From contig NC_092566.1 in the NCBI RefSeq assembly GCF_037975245.1, forward strand, positions 60,001-124,000: a stretch of DNA of 64,000 bases, written 5' to 3'. Made by a program: the position numbers and the translations under genes. Positions within the stretch are counted from its first letter, which is position 1. Each line of letters begins with the position of its first letter. The stretch is from Apostichopus japonicus. Its lineage: Eukaryota > Echinodermata > Holothuroidea > Aspidochirotida > Stichopodidae. This document shows, in pieces, positions 49,108 to 62,464 of this stretch. Under the pieces are notes generated by a model that worked only from the letters and a program-made list of their open reading frames with translations, was not told the origin of the DNA and made no database searches.

Positions 49108-49356
49108 ATGGCCACTGTATCATGTACGCAATGTGTGTGTGCACTACTTTTGACAATTGTACTAACTTGGTTACCAGGTGAAGCTGTATATTTTGAGAGT
49201 GCATACTCAACCTCACAAAAGCAGGACAGAAGCAGAAACAGCGGTAGCTCCGAGAGGCAGCGTAGGGGTCGTGAAAGATCACGTGACAATGATGATGACG
49301 ACTCGCCGGCACTAGGAAGGTCCGAAAGGAGAAGGGATCCATTCCAAAGGACCATT
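49108..49356 (+). CDS. First coding exon of an unidentified secreted protein
   Basis: The ATG at 49108 opens 83 codons ending at a strong donor, ATT|gtgagt (49357). Residues 1-26 form a clear signal peptide: a short n-region, the hydrophobic core CALLLTIVLTWL, then PGEA as a probable cleavage site. The mature part begins VYFESAYSTSQKQDRSRNSG and becomes an Arg/Ser/Asp-rich, probably disordered segment with several basic motifs (RQRRGRER, SERRRDP) and a DNDDDD run. The RQRRGR and ERRR motifs resemble furin-type sites, which could mean a processed proprotein; this is inference. An acceptor-like tgtctgcag at 49082-49090 just upstream would allow a 5' UTR intron. Later exons were not found in the remaining 14.6 kb, so the first intron may run beyond the window. 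I do not recognise the family. Confidence 0.55.
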
Positions 49357-50312
49357 GTGAGTAGTTAATATTGAACTATGTTAGGCTACTCTACTTGCAA
49401 TGTTAATCTAACTTCTGATCTTTATATACCGTTTGAGTGCATACAACATAACAATAAAAGTCATGTAGTTTATCTGACGGTCATATAGCCTGTGGTAGCC
49501 TGGTTATGGTTATGTTCGTGCTATGTTAGTCACTAAGCATAATGGAGGCAATATCATTGGCCCCTATTACCCTGGACAGTTACGAATCTTTAATATCATT
49601 ACTCTCTGAAGTCTGAGAGCGTTGTTTGATTAGAGTATAGTATAGACAATAGTAGTTTGCACTGTTTAATAAGTTATTAAATTGTTACTATAACTTCACC
49701 ATGAGTGAGCTGACAATCATCAGCTCCATTCTACCCTTTTAATGATTCATTCGATGGTTTTACTAGCTTACGAGGTATTATTTTATAGTTGACAGTGGCT
49801 TCTTGTACTGGAAGCCGCACTGGTTGAAGTAACTACATCACAAAACAAAAGGTATTATCATACCAACTTGTGAGGAAAGTAAACAGACCGTTAAATCCGT
49901 TTCTCCGCGCGCTTTCGTGTTGAACTGAAACAATGAGGGTTGTGAGTGAGTTGTCCCAGGTCCATTGGTGAATATTAGTGTGCAAAAGTAGCAACACATG
50001 ATTTCCTTATTGCCTTGATGGAAGGCCATAGCCATGCACAACACTCTTTCGGTACTTCTGAACACCAGGGCCTTTCTCACATTGTATTATATGTGGCAAT
50101 TCGGTGTTCAGGGCCTTCCAAACATTGAATTATATGTGGCCATTCAGTGCAATTCGGAAACGTCAATCCCGAATTTGGCGGCGGTGTAACGCTTAAAGAT
50201 GAAATGTTAAGTATACCCCGTGAAGGATAACTTGAAGTAACGTTGATATGTAGTAGACAGCCCATGATGTACTACTACACCACTTTAAGTTTTGAGACAT
50301 GACCCTTTAAAT
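49357..50312 (+). other. Downstream of the signal-peptide exon (putative intron)
   Basis: No second exon was recognised here. The sequence is AT-rich and unique apart from a weak internal repeat of 'ttatatgtggc.attc' at 50085-50145. Confidence 0.4.
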
Positions 50313-50420
50313 ATTTGGGGTTCCTTTAATTCAAGTGCCTTGACTTCTTGGTTGATAACACACATTATTTGGGGTTCCTTTAATTCAAGTGCCTTGACTT
50401 CTTGGTTGATAACACACATA
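50313..50420 (+). repeat. 54-bp tandem duplication
   Basis: There are two essentially identical copies of atttggggttcctttaattc followed by aagtgccttgacttcttggt and tgataacacacatt. The 18-codon period leaves a frame open, but nothing suggests coding. Confidence 0.95.
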
Positions 50421-50747
50421 CCATATTACGTCAGTTACTCAGACGAAACCCAAAGTAACAATGCACGTTGTGGTTAAGTTATTAGAATATAAGAAACCAT
50501 GGATTAACATTTAGGAGGCTGCAGTCACCATCAATTTTAGCATCACATGGAGTTACCATATTGTGAAGCTGAATATTTTGAAAAGCGAATAGCGATATAC
50601 ACACATTACTAGCACTCAGCGGTTCCTTGCATTAAACGTCTGCCAAAAGTCATATCGCAAGTAAACGTAATTAATCCCCGCTCCATACTCTCATATTACC
50701 CATTCCAATCTCACCCCACCACACCCGACCACACCCCCACCCCACGG

Positions 50748-51076
50748 CATGGTGTGCGCAGGATTTCAAGGATTTTATAGAGGAAGGGGTGCTGAACTGG
50801 GGTCATTATAGCCGACTCACGTGAAGGGGGTGTGATGGTCCTCCCCAGAAAAAAAAAATAGATATCAAATGATGCGATCAGAAGCATAAGTAGACTATGA
50901 ATTATATCAATAGCACAAAAATCAAGTTTGTGCTAATAAAAGCTATATGTGAGGTAGTAGTGGTCTAAAAGTTCTTTCCCGACTGAATTCCAAAATATAA
51001 ATAACTGAACCATCATCCCCAGCTGACAATAGGATGGAGAACCCCTCCCCATCCACCCCCTTTGGGCACGCCACTG
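50748..51076. mobile_element. hAT-like MITE, 0.33 kb
   Basis: The left end CATGGTGTGCGCAGG and the right end GGGCACGCCACTG (reverse complement CAGTGGCGTGCCC) are a diverged TIR. The flanks CCCACGG (50741-50747) and CCCACGC (51077-51083) match 6 of 7. The right TIR is close to that of 40399-40768 (CAGTGGCG). It has no coding capacity. Confidence 0.6.
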
Positions 51077-51084
51077 CCCACGCC

Positions 51085-52560
51085 CAGTACAATCGTCCAT
51101 ATCCTTGGTGGTGGTCCGTATCAGCAGGAAGATCCCACCGTGGAAATACTTTGTTAGAACATGGATAAGCTTATTCAGCAACGTGTGATTAGATATCTAT
51201 TTCTTACATGTTTGTCAAGTTGCAACATAATTTGTCCTCAACTGCAACTGAATACGAAGTTTACTACGAAGTTTACTTTGGCATGATGATGAGGTCGTGT
51301 CCCAAACACACGTATTAGCTATAAGCTTATTAATTCCCCCAGGGACCTTAGCAACTTGTTACCGATTATGTAATTCTATGAGGCATAATTTCCCTATTTT
51401 ATGATATCCCGTGACGGGTTGGCTCTGACATAATAATAATAAATCGAGAAATTAAGAACTACAGATTAGACGTGCGATTTGCCTTTGATGGGTTCGGCAG
51501 TGAATGCATAGAAACAAAAACGAAATCAACTATGGTGGCAAAGTGTAGTAAGATTAAATAAAATCACCTCAGAAACTAGATACAGGTCTTATATTAAGAA
51601 CCTCGTAAGATAGATCCCGGTGAACAATTGGGGGTATTACGTTATGAAAGTTTTCCACAGAGAGTAAACAACACACCTGCTATAATACTAACAATAGTAA
51701 CCGATTACATGTCGAGCTGAATTCCCAGTCCACTTAAAGGTAATTTGTCGCTAAAATTGAATGATACCTGCAGGCCGGTATGACACCGCCTGAGATGATT
51801 CTATAGTTTTAGTTCGGATATTTCCACTAAGTCGAAGTAAGACCTTGAATTCATATTCATTAGAATTGCCATGTTATCACACCGAGTGTGCTAGTTGCCC
51901 GATACTGTTTTGATTTAGTTAGAATATTACGTGAGCCCTATTGTCTTTCAAATCTCCTACTTTCACTGGAAAAAAATACATTTAAGAAAGTGGTTAGTAG
52001 AGATATGTAGTTTGGCAAAGCTGTTTTTTTTCTTCTCGCAAGTGCAGCGTGTAGGCAAAATAAGAATGAAGAAGAAAGAAAAACCAGCCTCTCCGTATAA
52101 GTATAATCCTAAATAATACCAAATAATTCTAGAAAAATAAATAAAAAGAACTCTATATTGTCAAACTATTCGTGAACACAGGGTTGCCAGATGTATTAAA
52201 AATCTGTGCCAATGCTACTTTTTTTTTGCTGGAAAAAATGATCAAATATATTTCGTGCTACATATATGTTTAGATTTTGATGCATATACAGCCGCAGTGA
52301 CAGCACAAGCAAGGAGGCATGTATGTCATGGGTAGGATCATGGGGGCATGGATGGCATTTTCCTAGTAAAACGAAGGGCTGCGGTGGATAAAGCCATCGG
52401 GGCCAGTCGCTAGGTCGAACAACATGAAAAAGTGTCTCAGCCACTAAATGGCGAATAAATTTAATTGCTCACTCCTGAACCATCATTTGGTGAAAATGTT
52501 TGCTATAAAATAAAGTACCCTTGAACAGTACTACACCAATGTGTAATGAACAAAAACGAC
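51085..52560. other. Intergenic or intronic stretch, nothing recognised
   Basis: This is unique sequence without recognisable features. A small direct repeat 'tacgaagttta' occurs twice at about 51255-51280. Confidence 0.5.
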
Positions 52561-52565
52561 GGTTT

Positions 52566-52725
52566 ACATTAGTTTCCCCCCTCCCCCACACAAATACTGT
52601 CCCCTCCCACCCCTCCCCCACACAAATACTGTCCCTTAAACCCATCTTCTACCTCCCACCCCTCCCCCACACAAATACTGTCCCTTAAACCCATCTTCTA
52701 CCTCCCACCCCTCCCCCAATGCTTG
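52566..52725 (+). repeat. C-rich tandem repeat, about 52-bp unit, 3 copies
   Basis: The unit contains cctcccccacacaaatactg, tcccttaaacccatcttcta and cctcccacc. The first copy is shortened. It is strongly C-rich on the + strand. Confidence 0.92.
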
Positions 52726-52729
52726 CACA

Positions 52730-55700
52730 ATGACAATTAGAACTGACAGTGTTTTAAATTCATGCCATGTTTCCGCACCGCATTTAGCCTATTGATATTC
52801 TTATAGGCCTACTACAAATTGGGCAGCTGTCAAGTTCAAAAGAAACCATCGAAAGAAGATAATCTCTCTATCCCCAACAATTAGATTCCAACAATCGGCG
52901 TTTCAGATGTAGACTTCCACGTGGGTGCCACTCAGTTTCTTAGAAACGTTTAACGGATATTATTGTGTTTTTATTGCAATCAATTAAGAATACAATTAAA
53001 TTCATTGATCTATTTTGGTCTGGTCGTTTGAAACGCCCCCGTTCGGTTTGACGGTCTCTCAGTGAATGTAGTGGAACCGCCCACGCTTCATTCTGAAAAT
53101 CTGTATCGGTAGCTATAGTTACCGAACCACACAAACAGCAATATATTGGCTCCCTGGTTTACTGTAGATACAGATGTTGAGCCCAAATGAAATTTCTTTC
53201 ATACAATCCATTACTTGGTGTACCTGTTACACCATGGTTAGGTCAGACAAATTTGAGGGATATTACTAAAAAAACAGAATAAGTTTGATCAAAATATAAT
53301 ACAATCACCTGTGTTTGGAAAGAAGGTGAATGAGGAAGTGGTTGATTAAATCATTAATTGATAAAGTCGATTCCATCATCAAAGTTTCATCATCATGATA
53401 ACATATTAATCTCTTCTAACACCCAACTTAAGATATATATTTTAAAAAAACACGATATTGACGTCTGTACTTATTAAGTGAACAGGTATCCCATATCAAT
53501 GGTAGAGATATTTAATTAAGTTTGGACATCTTTCACTTAAGATATGTTGAATTTAGGAACAAAAGCCAAATTGTCGTGCAACCATATACCATGATGTTAT
53601 GCATGTATACATATATCATAAACCTGTAGCGTGAGTTTATCGCAAATAGCATTTTGTATAATCAAAGGAACTTAAGAAATATACATAGATCATAAAGTGT
53701 TTCTGTATAATTCGCGAAAAATGTACATGGAAAGCTGCATCTATGTATAATTTTGAAGAAAAAAAAGGTGAAATGAAACAAAATGACTTTGCATTAAGTT
53801 TGAGAGGATAAGCTTCTTTGATTGAATGAAGCGTTTAATAACTTGTTACGCAGGAAGACCCACAAACGGCTGTAACGACGGTGTGCCTTAGCTTGATTAA
53901 TGGGTATCCAATTATGTGCAAACAGTATACATGGTTTGTTAAAATTGTACAGAATATACAACGCAGCCTCAGTTGACTTGACTTGACTTCGCATGTATCG
54001 TAAAGTTGTGGTACCATATATTTCATAATTTACTACATAAAGGTAACGCTAACTGTGGTCTTTGTTAACCTAAATCGCAGAAGGATGAAGTATGATGTAA
54101 AAAAAACCTTGTTATGGTAGCCAGTTATGAAATAATATATAACAAAGGACGCCGAATATGTTTTGTTGGTTTTACTATAGTTAACATCTCGCGTATATGT
54201 AGAAGCCGATACATGGTTGTAGCTGTAGCCTATTCAAATTGGATATACATGCATGGGTTGGTCAAAGGGACTTAAACAAAACTTAACGGCACTGGAAATA
54301 TTCTGAGCGCAAAGCACAATTCAAACTTTTGCGTTTGCATGAAACTTTAAATAAGACAAGCTCACGTTCCCTGAACAAGCAAAAAGTGTACAGTGAAAAT
54401 CGTAAATTGTCAGCGCTTCATTGAACGCAATTTCATCTGAGAAGGATTTTAGAAGTTGGTTTTTATAGAATCAAGTGTTCACAAACCTCATTTGAAAGCT
54501 CTGCCGTTGTATAATGTTGAACTTGAACAATTGCAGTGAAATGGCTTTGAACTGAATTAGTACTGAAATATCCATTTAAGAATATTTTGCATGATTTGCA
54601 GTCCTAGTAATCGCTGTTCGTGTTGGCTTTTCTTAATCCCTGCTCCAACATAGCTAGTTGGTTGTCTGTCCTTCATCATGTTACTCTTTGTATAACAAGA
54701 GCAATTGGTTCCATGCACTGGCGTGCGTCAGTCACTTTCTAACAATTCTTTACCTGTTTCATTAAGAGTTGGTTTCACTGCCATACGAAATTTGTATTGC
54801 TAATTGAAAACCTTGCATTTCAATTCAATTCACCTACAGGCTACATACCTATTTACTTACGTATTTAACTTTTCGAATGTAGAATATACCTCCCTTTGGT
54901 TAAATACATCATGTGTTCATATTCAACTGCATGTCCATGATCATGTGCTTACATAAAACAAAATTTGAATTTCTTAACAGAAAAAAAGCAGGATGGTTAG
55001 TTATGCAGACCTGCCATCCCAACTATCTATATTTACTTGCCATATCACTCCCTCATCCCTGCCTCATGACATACCTTACCTGACTATTAACTCACATAAA
55101 ATGAAATGACCAGGCTTTGTTGTGATATACTGGAAACCTAAACATATATATCAGGATGTGTACAATGGTCTGTTATATTCAACATATTTGGACTGAGATA
55201 ATGCTGATGAAGGAAGGGTGAGGGTGGAGAAGGCAGAAAAAAAATCGAAACAGAACAGTTTCCAAAGGTGAAGCTTTATGCTGCACTATATCATACAATC
55301 GTGCAATCACACGCTTTGCAGGGGTCAGAGATTTAAATGTAGGTCTGTTTCTGGATGCATGAAAACAAAAGGAGGCCGTTTACCTAAAGGGTGTAAGCAT
55401 GCACTTATACCTCAACCTCAATACCATTGCCATTAATTCTTGCAGTGTGTAAATAAATAAATAATTCAGCAAAAAGCCAAAACTTTTGAAAAGGCAAGTT
55501 ACAAGAGGAGCACGCGACCCAAATTTATAGTTAGAACACCAAGTATAATGGTTGGCCTAGTTTCAACTTTAAATCTCTGCCGCATTCAAGTGGAAGAAAA
55601 TATTACGAAATCGCTGTGTGGAGGGTCATTCAACTTATAACGACAATGCACCTGGAATTATTTAGGCATATATAGTAACAACACGACAGCCTAGTTACGA

Positions 55701-55840
55701 CAATGCATGTCAATGACGTCATCATAAAACGGGGGGGGGGAGTTTCTTGGGGGCGTCTAGTTGAACGAAGCTTTGGGTGTGTCGGCAGACTATAAAGTGA
55801 ATAAAATTAGGTGCAGACTGCGCATGTACAATAGTATTCG
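52730..55840. other. Intergenic or intronic stretch, nothing recognised
   Basis: This is about 3 kb of AT-rich unique DNA with one TGACGTCA at 55714-55721 and a G run at 55731-55740. No exon or element could be supported. Confidence 0.5.
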
Positions 55841-55844
55841 CATC

Positions 55845-57000
55845 AGAGGCGTCAATCATGGGGGGGGGGACAAGTTCCCCCACTCTCTGAATGGTGGGGT
55901 ACATAATATCAAATGCCCCCCCCCCCCCAGGTTTAGTGACTGACTCGTGCAGGCATATAAGGCTTATAATGACTCGTGTATCTCATTAAGGGAGCTCAAA
56001 CATTGTGCTATGAGATTAGCAATTATTAAAGTTTCAATCTCATCTGCTCAACCCCCTCCCCCTTCCCCATGAAACTATAATTTTCAACTGGATTGAAATA
56101 AGAATTACAGATTTCATTTATAGCGTAAATTAAATGAGGAACCAGATAATGAAAGCCCGCAGCTTTCGATAATCTATACTTGCAGTATATATATTTTTTT
56201 ATCATGTCGTATTTCACGTACAAGCAATATAACACCATATATACATTCTACTGTGCATTCTTTGGTTAGCAATGCCACTCACTCGCTATAACCATGTTAC
56301 TCATTACATCTCAAGTTCTAGTTTAGTAGTTATGTACATATATATGTCCACAAAATGTTTTATTTGTGATTAAGTTAACTGATGCTAAGTACCGGGCCGT
56401 AACCTGAGGGGCAAGGGGAGGGGCAGGTTCCCCTGAGATTTACATTTCCTAAATGAAAGTAGGCCTACGATAATGTGAACGCCTGGACAGTATGAGCTAT
56501 ATCATTTACTTTTAGCGAAATGTTCATATAATTTCTTCTGATTTCATTAGTCAGTAGTGTACAACCGCAAGATTCTAGGCATTTTAGGAATGGCATTCAA
56601 AAGAACACAAGGTTTATTTTAACCGTTCATCACTTATATGCACGGTCGCCGATGAGATGACCGTGCGTTTGTTTTGGTTTTCAAAAGTTGTGTTAGAATA
56701 ACAATGAACGTAGATAGCTCCTAAAATGTAACCTGCGTGAACAGTGTAGCAGTCTAACGTGTAGCTATGGTTCATAAATAAGTATGTTTTATGTAGGTCC
56801 TATCAGTTTCATTGTTAGCCCTTATATCAGTGCCCCAATGTTTTCACTAAGAATATTCACGCAAAGTCCCATGCACGGTCTACCCACTCAGCTCACCCCC
56901 CCCCCCCCACTCCAGAAGGCCTGGGAAGTGCCATTTCCTGCAATCTGGGAGACTTTTTTGGCAAACATTTTCTTCCTAAGCTACGCGTAACGGTAACGGT
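55845..57000. mobile_element. Scattered remnants of the G/C-run TIR-element families
   Basis: There are three fragments. The first, 55845-55935, has gaggcgtcaatcatggggg ... ccccccaggttt, a short G-run/C-run unit. The second, 56390-56450, has 'cgtaacctgaggggcaagg'. The third, 56880-56990, is a diverged copy of the core module 'aaggcctgggaagtgccatttcctg...atctgggag' seen at 25878 and 33668, but without the GCGCCA/TGGCGC hairpin. Only the third has a clear relative in this window. Ends could not be placed. Confidence 0.45.
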
Positions 57001-58555
57001 TAGTGTCAATTCATGTTCTCAAACTTCCATTATGGCCCGTCAATCCAGGTATACTTGGCAATGTTAAGTGCATTCGTATAATTTCTGTTCTCAAATTGTT
57101 TTGGATAGGCGGTAGGTACTCCTGTGGATTTTCAAGTAGCATCGTGGCCTCGGATGCAGCATTCGCCACCGTTCACTGTTACTCTTGGGTACATGTTTTT
57201 TATTGTGCTGCGAAAGTATGACATTAAATGTAAATATAGCTTCTATTGTATGATGAATATATGGGGGGGGGAGCTGCTAAGGTATTTAGAAGATCAAACA
57301 TCCAATGACTCTGTTAAGAACTGATTGGGGGATACTTTCATGTTAGTAAAGACTTAAATTGACATATGTCTGACGTCATGCTGATCTGCCAGTGTTCTCA
57401 CGACCACCCATAGACCATATCTAGGTCAAGTTCAAGTCACGACGTCACGGGCGATAAACCGAAAGGGCCATTTAGAGTGCTCAACAATTATAAATTGTCT
57501 CGTGAATTTTAATTACGAACCGGAACAATTTATACCTCGGGACAAACAATACCTTTCTATGGACAGCTCAAGTAGCATATTCCGTGAGTTTGTCGCGTTA
57601 TTAGTGCTGAAGAATATACAGAGAAAACATACACTAGTAATTGTAGCAGATGTCACAAGTCATAATTAATAATTATGCATGCAAGAATAGGGCGGAACTA
57701 TTACCATAATTTAACAGCCAATATTGTACCTTTTGAAAGGACAATTAAAACGTTCTTTACTTCGAGCATGCCGTTCACTTGGCTATATGTCGGAGTGTAG
57801 ACTACACACGTGATTCAAAATCATTTGTGAGGTCATTATCAATTGATTGCTCATGAATCTAATTCACATATTTTTGTGTCCAACAAATATGCAATATTGT
57901 TTGAGTTTAATCCTAATTTCACCTTTCCTTGGGCATCTTTAGTGGACTAAATCATTATGTTTCAGGTACATTATCTTTTCATGATTGGTCGAATATCTAG
58001 GTAGACTACAACTGTTGTCACGCTAGTCTTGGCGGATGTGTGGACAATCTGCGCTAGATATACTCTGTTGGGCTCGTTTCATTCTCTTCTCCATGGTCAG
58101 TATTGCGGGCTACTCTGGTAACATACCATGGGATAGATGTATTTCGATATGACATTTGACAGCACTGAAAGTACCGCGAACAAGGTAATGACATTACATG
58201 CAGCTTTCTATTTTGCAATGTAATTACCGGATGCATAATTTGAGGCCGGGCTGTTTGTTATCATTACACATCAAATTCGTCAAGTTGTATTACATTCAAC
58301 TTCTTCCATATTTAATTTCATTTTTTCTGGTTCACAGGGAACGTGACATAGCCTTTATTATTTTAGATTAGATCGAAGTTAGGGAAAACGCGTATGTCCA
58401 ACGTTTGAGAGTGATAGCGTTGGTTAATGAACTGGACATGTAAGGGTAAAGAAGAAATAAGAATGATAAACTTGGAAATTCCTTTCCAAGTTATTTATTT
58501 ATTTATTATTATATTTATAACTATGATTGTTATTATTAACAACTTTGACGACTCT
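57001..58555. other. Intergenic or intronic stretch, nothing recognised
   Basis: This is unique sequence with one TGACGTCA at 57371-57378. No gene was supported. Confidence 0.5.
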
Positions 58556-58559
58556 ATAT

Positions 58560-59050
58560 CACGCTATCACCACACAACGGTGACAGCTATGTCTGAACCA
58601 ACACCATCACTCTAAAACAGTGACGACTTTGTGTGTAACACGTAATGATGTCATCACCACACACCTGTGACGAATCTCTGTGTATCACGCCAGCACCCTA
58701 AAACAGTGACGACTTTGTGTGTAACACATAATGATGTCATCACCACACACCTGTGACGAGTCTCTGTGTATCACGCCATCACCCTAAAACAGTGACGACT
58801 TTGTGTGTAACACGTAATGATGTCATCACCACACACCTGTGACGAATCTCTGTGTATCACGCCATCACCCTAAAACAGTGACGACTTTGTGTGTAACACG
58901 TAATGATGTCATCACCACACACCTGTGACGAATCTCTGTGTATCACGCCAGCACCCTAAAACAGTGACGACTTTGTGTGTAACACGTAATGATGTCATCA
59001 CCACACACCTGTGACGAATCTCTGTGTATCACGCCATCACTCTAAGATGG
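58560..59050 (+). repeat. 86-bp minisatellite, about 5.5 units
   Basis: The unit runs tgacgactttgtgtgtaaca, cgtaatgatgtcatcaccac, acacctgtgacgaatctctg, tgtatcacgccatcacccta and aaacag, 86 bp. Unit starts fall at 58621, 58707, 58793, 58879 and 58965, with degenerate copies at both edges (the right flank to about 59200 still shows decayed words). Each unit carries TGATGTCATCA and two TGACGA half-sites. Confidence 0.95.
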
Positions 59051-59209
59051 TGAGGGCTCTGTCTTTATCTCGCCATCAGGTACATCAACCCACAACGTTT
59101 GCGACTGATACATGCTGTATAATGTCACCTCAGTACAACTATAACCACTCTGTCCATATTATGCCATCACCCCAGAACAATGACCTCCATATCCAATGGT
59201 ATCGGCTCA

Positions 59210-62200
59210 CAACAGTATGTTGTTGGCATTAGTGTACTGAACATTTGGAAAACGTAAAACCCTATACAGTATTTTGGTTGAAACGGCCGCCTTATGTTCC
59301 CCCAGGAAGGCCCATTATTAGACAAAGTTTTGAAATCTTAGCAGTGATGCATACATGATGTATGAAACTAAGATAGTTGATTTCTTTTGTATTTGTGACA
59401 TAATGAATCTGATATTGCTATGTTAGTTTCTGTCGTTGCCTGCCGCGTCTCTGCTTACTATACCATGCAGTCGAGTTGAAATCATGCTCGGGTGGTAATA
59501 GAAATTCTTACGGTGTTACCTTACATCGGTAATTACCTGCGGTATATACCCAGTGCTACTTTGATGTTGGTTAACATTCATAGCAGGACATTCTTTCTGC
59601 TTGAGTTGTAACAGTCTATTTCGCTATCCTCTCTATGCGATGAATGTAGACACGAAATTTCGGTTGGTCAGTTATATTTGAATTGAAATGGCGAAAAAAA
59701 TTGTAAAATACTGTTATCAGTCCAAGTAGTACTTTGTGTCCACATTTCCATTATTCAGAAATGACCCTATAAACCTCTGAGACGTATCATCTAATGTTAC
59801 TGGACTACAAAGTCAAATATTCGAATTTTCAAGCAAATATTAACAATTGCCGGGGCATATGTGTAGGCTACTTTTGCATAAGCAAATCTGACTCGTAATT
59901 TTCATCAACTCTCAATCTAACTACGGTACCAGCCAACTGCACCGTTGGAAATTATCATAAACTTCGTAACAAACATTGCTGAAATAATTTGAATGATACT
60001 GTCGCGTATAAGTGAAATGAAACCTTGAGCTTGATTTGTCCACATATAACCATCATCCTGCTCAGAACATGATTGGAACAAACATATGACCTACACGCAC
60101 ATTAGCACCTATGGTGCACACATGCAGACACATGTCAATCGATTGTCCATTTATTCCAATAATTCAGCCAAAATTTGTTCAAGCAACCAACATGGCACCC
60201 ACATATTATACCCAACATCTCTTATCCTTGACAAATCTATATAGTCTATTTGGCTGGTCCAGGCTAGTCTTTTTTCCTGTTATGTTTTGTTTTCCTCGTT
60301 GGGTGCTGCACAATTTGTACGGTTACGTTTTATGATGCTCCTGTATCAGTGATGCACTACGTGGTTCAGCCACTTTGACTGATGAGCCTCCAGTATTTAA
60401 TGAGACATTTCTCCAAAATAAATGTAGTGTACAAACAAACAAATGTGCCTACAGTCATGGTCCCTATATAAGGTACCTGATGTCGGGCTTGAAGCATAAA
60501 AGAATAAGCATGGCGCCCAGTTGACGACAGAATATGACATGTGCAACACCCTGTTCTCTTTGCTTTCATTTTGCACCGACACTCACACCAGAAGAACACC
60601 GTGGCGCACTAACGTTCGTTCACCTTTCTTTCATTTTTTCCCATGGCCGAGGATCGGCAGATATTCTTTGAAGTCTATCTCTCTTTTCAAACCCTCATTA
60701 GCAGGGCATTGAGTACGTGCAATTAGCGCGTTTTTGTTACTTAATGAAGGCGTATCATTTCCCCTATTGTGTACACGCGCTGGGGGACTTGGGCAAGTAT
60801 CCGTAACAGCTCTATTGTTGCAGTGACATGTCGGCAAGGAAAGGTAGGCTTTGGGTACACTGCCTATTATAGACCCTTCAATGGACATATCTTTTGATCA
60901 ACTAAGAACACACATGTCGGTTTGCAGATATCGTTAGGGAAATGTCCGCTATATTTGTACTACGCATCGCATTACAATAACGACCTATTCAGAGCGTTAA
61001 ATAGGTGCTTTGACAAGATTTAGGCGTATAGCATGGTTAGGATCTTATCATGCTGTTCCAGTCAATGTAGGTTGAATTTGCTCAACAATAGCCTCAAGAT
61101 GTTAACAAAAAAGAACCCATTTAATGCCGAAAGAGACAGATCAAAACAACGCTTATAAGAGAGCCTGAGCTGATATTGTTGAGAGATTGGTTGATAATTG
61201 CAGAAACTACTTTGATGTCAAAGAAATGATACTATAGATGGTATGCAAGCAGCAGGGTTATTCGTGCTATAGTTTAATTGTTGTTTAATTCGAATAATTT
61301 GATTGATCGAATATTCAAGACATTAAACTGATCAGGAGGTGACATGAAACATAACAGCAACATTGCAACACAAATAAATGCTATCCTGTACAAGGACTCT
61401 CAGCATGATAAGCACCGATTATATCCTAGTACATTGCATTATCTTTGGGTCACCAGATTTCTAAATATAAAATCAAATCATTCAAACACGCACAGATAAC
61501 ATTGCGCGATGCAGCTTTTGTTTTTCTACATGCATGGATGTGGTAAACTCGAGCCGTTGAAGATGGTATGTAACAGCGACCTGTCACATTAAAGGCACGG
61601 TAGGGGGTCTCGTTTTCACGTGCGGATTATTTGAATATGTAATTCAAATGCAAGCATCCAAACTTTAACTCATTTACTTATTTGTTTTCTTAACATCGAA
61701 TCCAATTCAAAAAGTCAATACAAACTATTTTAGCAATTCTAAACCCAAATGTTCGCCGCCGAATTATATCGAGATATTATTCCACCGATTTTTGAAAACT
61801 CCGGTGTAACTTTCGTTTCCCTGTGTGAGATACGGCTACAGGTGAAACCACCGACTTCGAATTTGCTGTTGTATTTCGTCCAATGAAATCGGTTTTCGTA
61901 ACACGACAGGAAAGGGCGATAAGTTAACGATCTCGGCCAAATTTGCCTGCAGAGTTCGGTGGAATGCCTATGTCTTCAACCAACACCAAGCATCGCAAAT
62001 GAAACGTTTCGTTTCTGACAAATTACCGCAGCAGGACTCGCTCTGGCTCCCCGCCTACCACGACCCAGATTGTATTTCAGGGTTTGTTCACGGGTCAACC
62101 GTAGAAATGCAAATCAGGGCATCTCGATATGTTTTCCTAGGTACTTATTAACATGTGATCCCAAGCATTAAACAGTGATGCAACATTAGAAAGTGCGTGC

Positions 62201-62464
62201 TTCTTGTCTTTGTTTTAGCGATACAACCCGGTAAATATTCAGCACAAAGTTTATGAACGTTTTCGTATCATGAATTCTCACTTAACATGATTAGCGGGCG
62301 CATACATGGTTAGCGGTTAATTTCAACCACGCTTGCCCCGATATACAAAGTAGGCACTTTAGATGAAAGTGTTCAAAGTCTGAAGTAAATGCTAAATACT
62401 TGTTTCTTTAAATACTTTCAAGACAGCATGATATTCTACAGATTTTAATTATCTTTTTTGACAT
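59210..62464. other. Intergenic stretch, nothing firm
   Basis: This is unique-looking sequence. A slightly more GC-rich, CpG-containing region lies at about 61740-62100 and could be regulatory. A TATA-like ctatataagg at 60465-60474 has no convincing downstream frame. No exons were recognised. Confidence 0.4.

Noticed and set aside
60465-60560. TATA-like ctatataagg as a promoter
   Set aside because: The first downstream ATG frame ends after three further codons and no other support exists.
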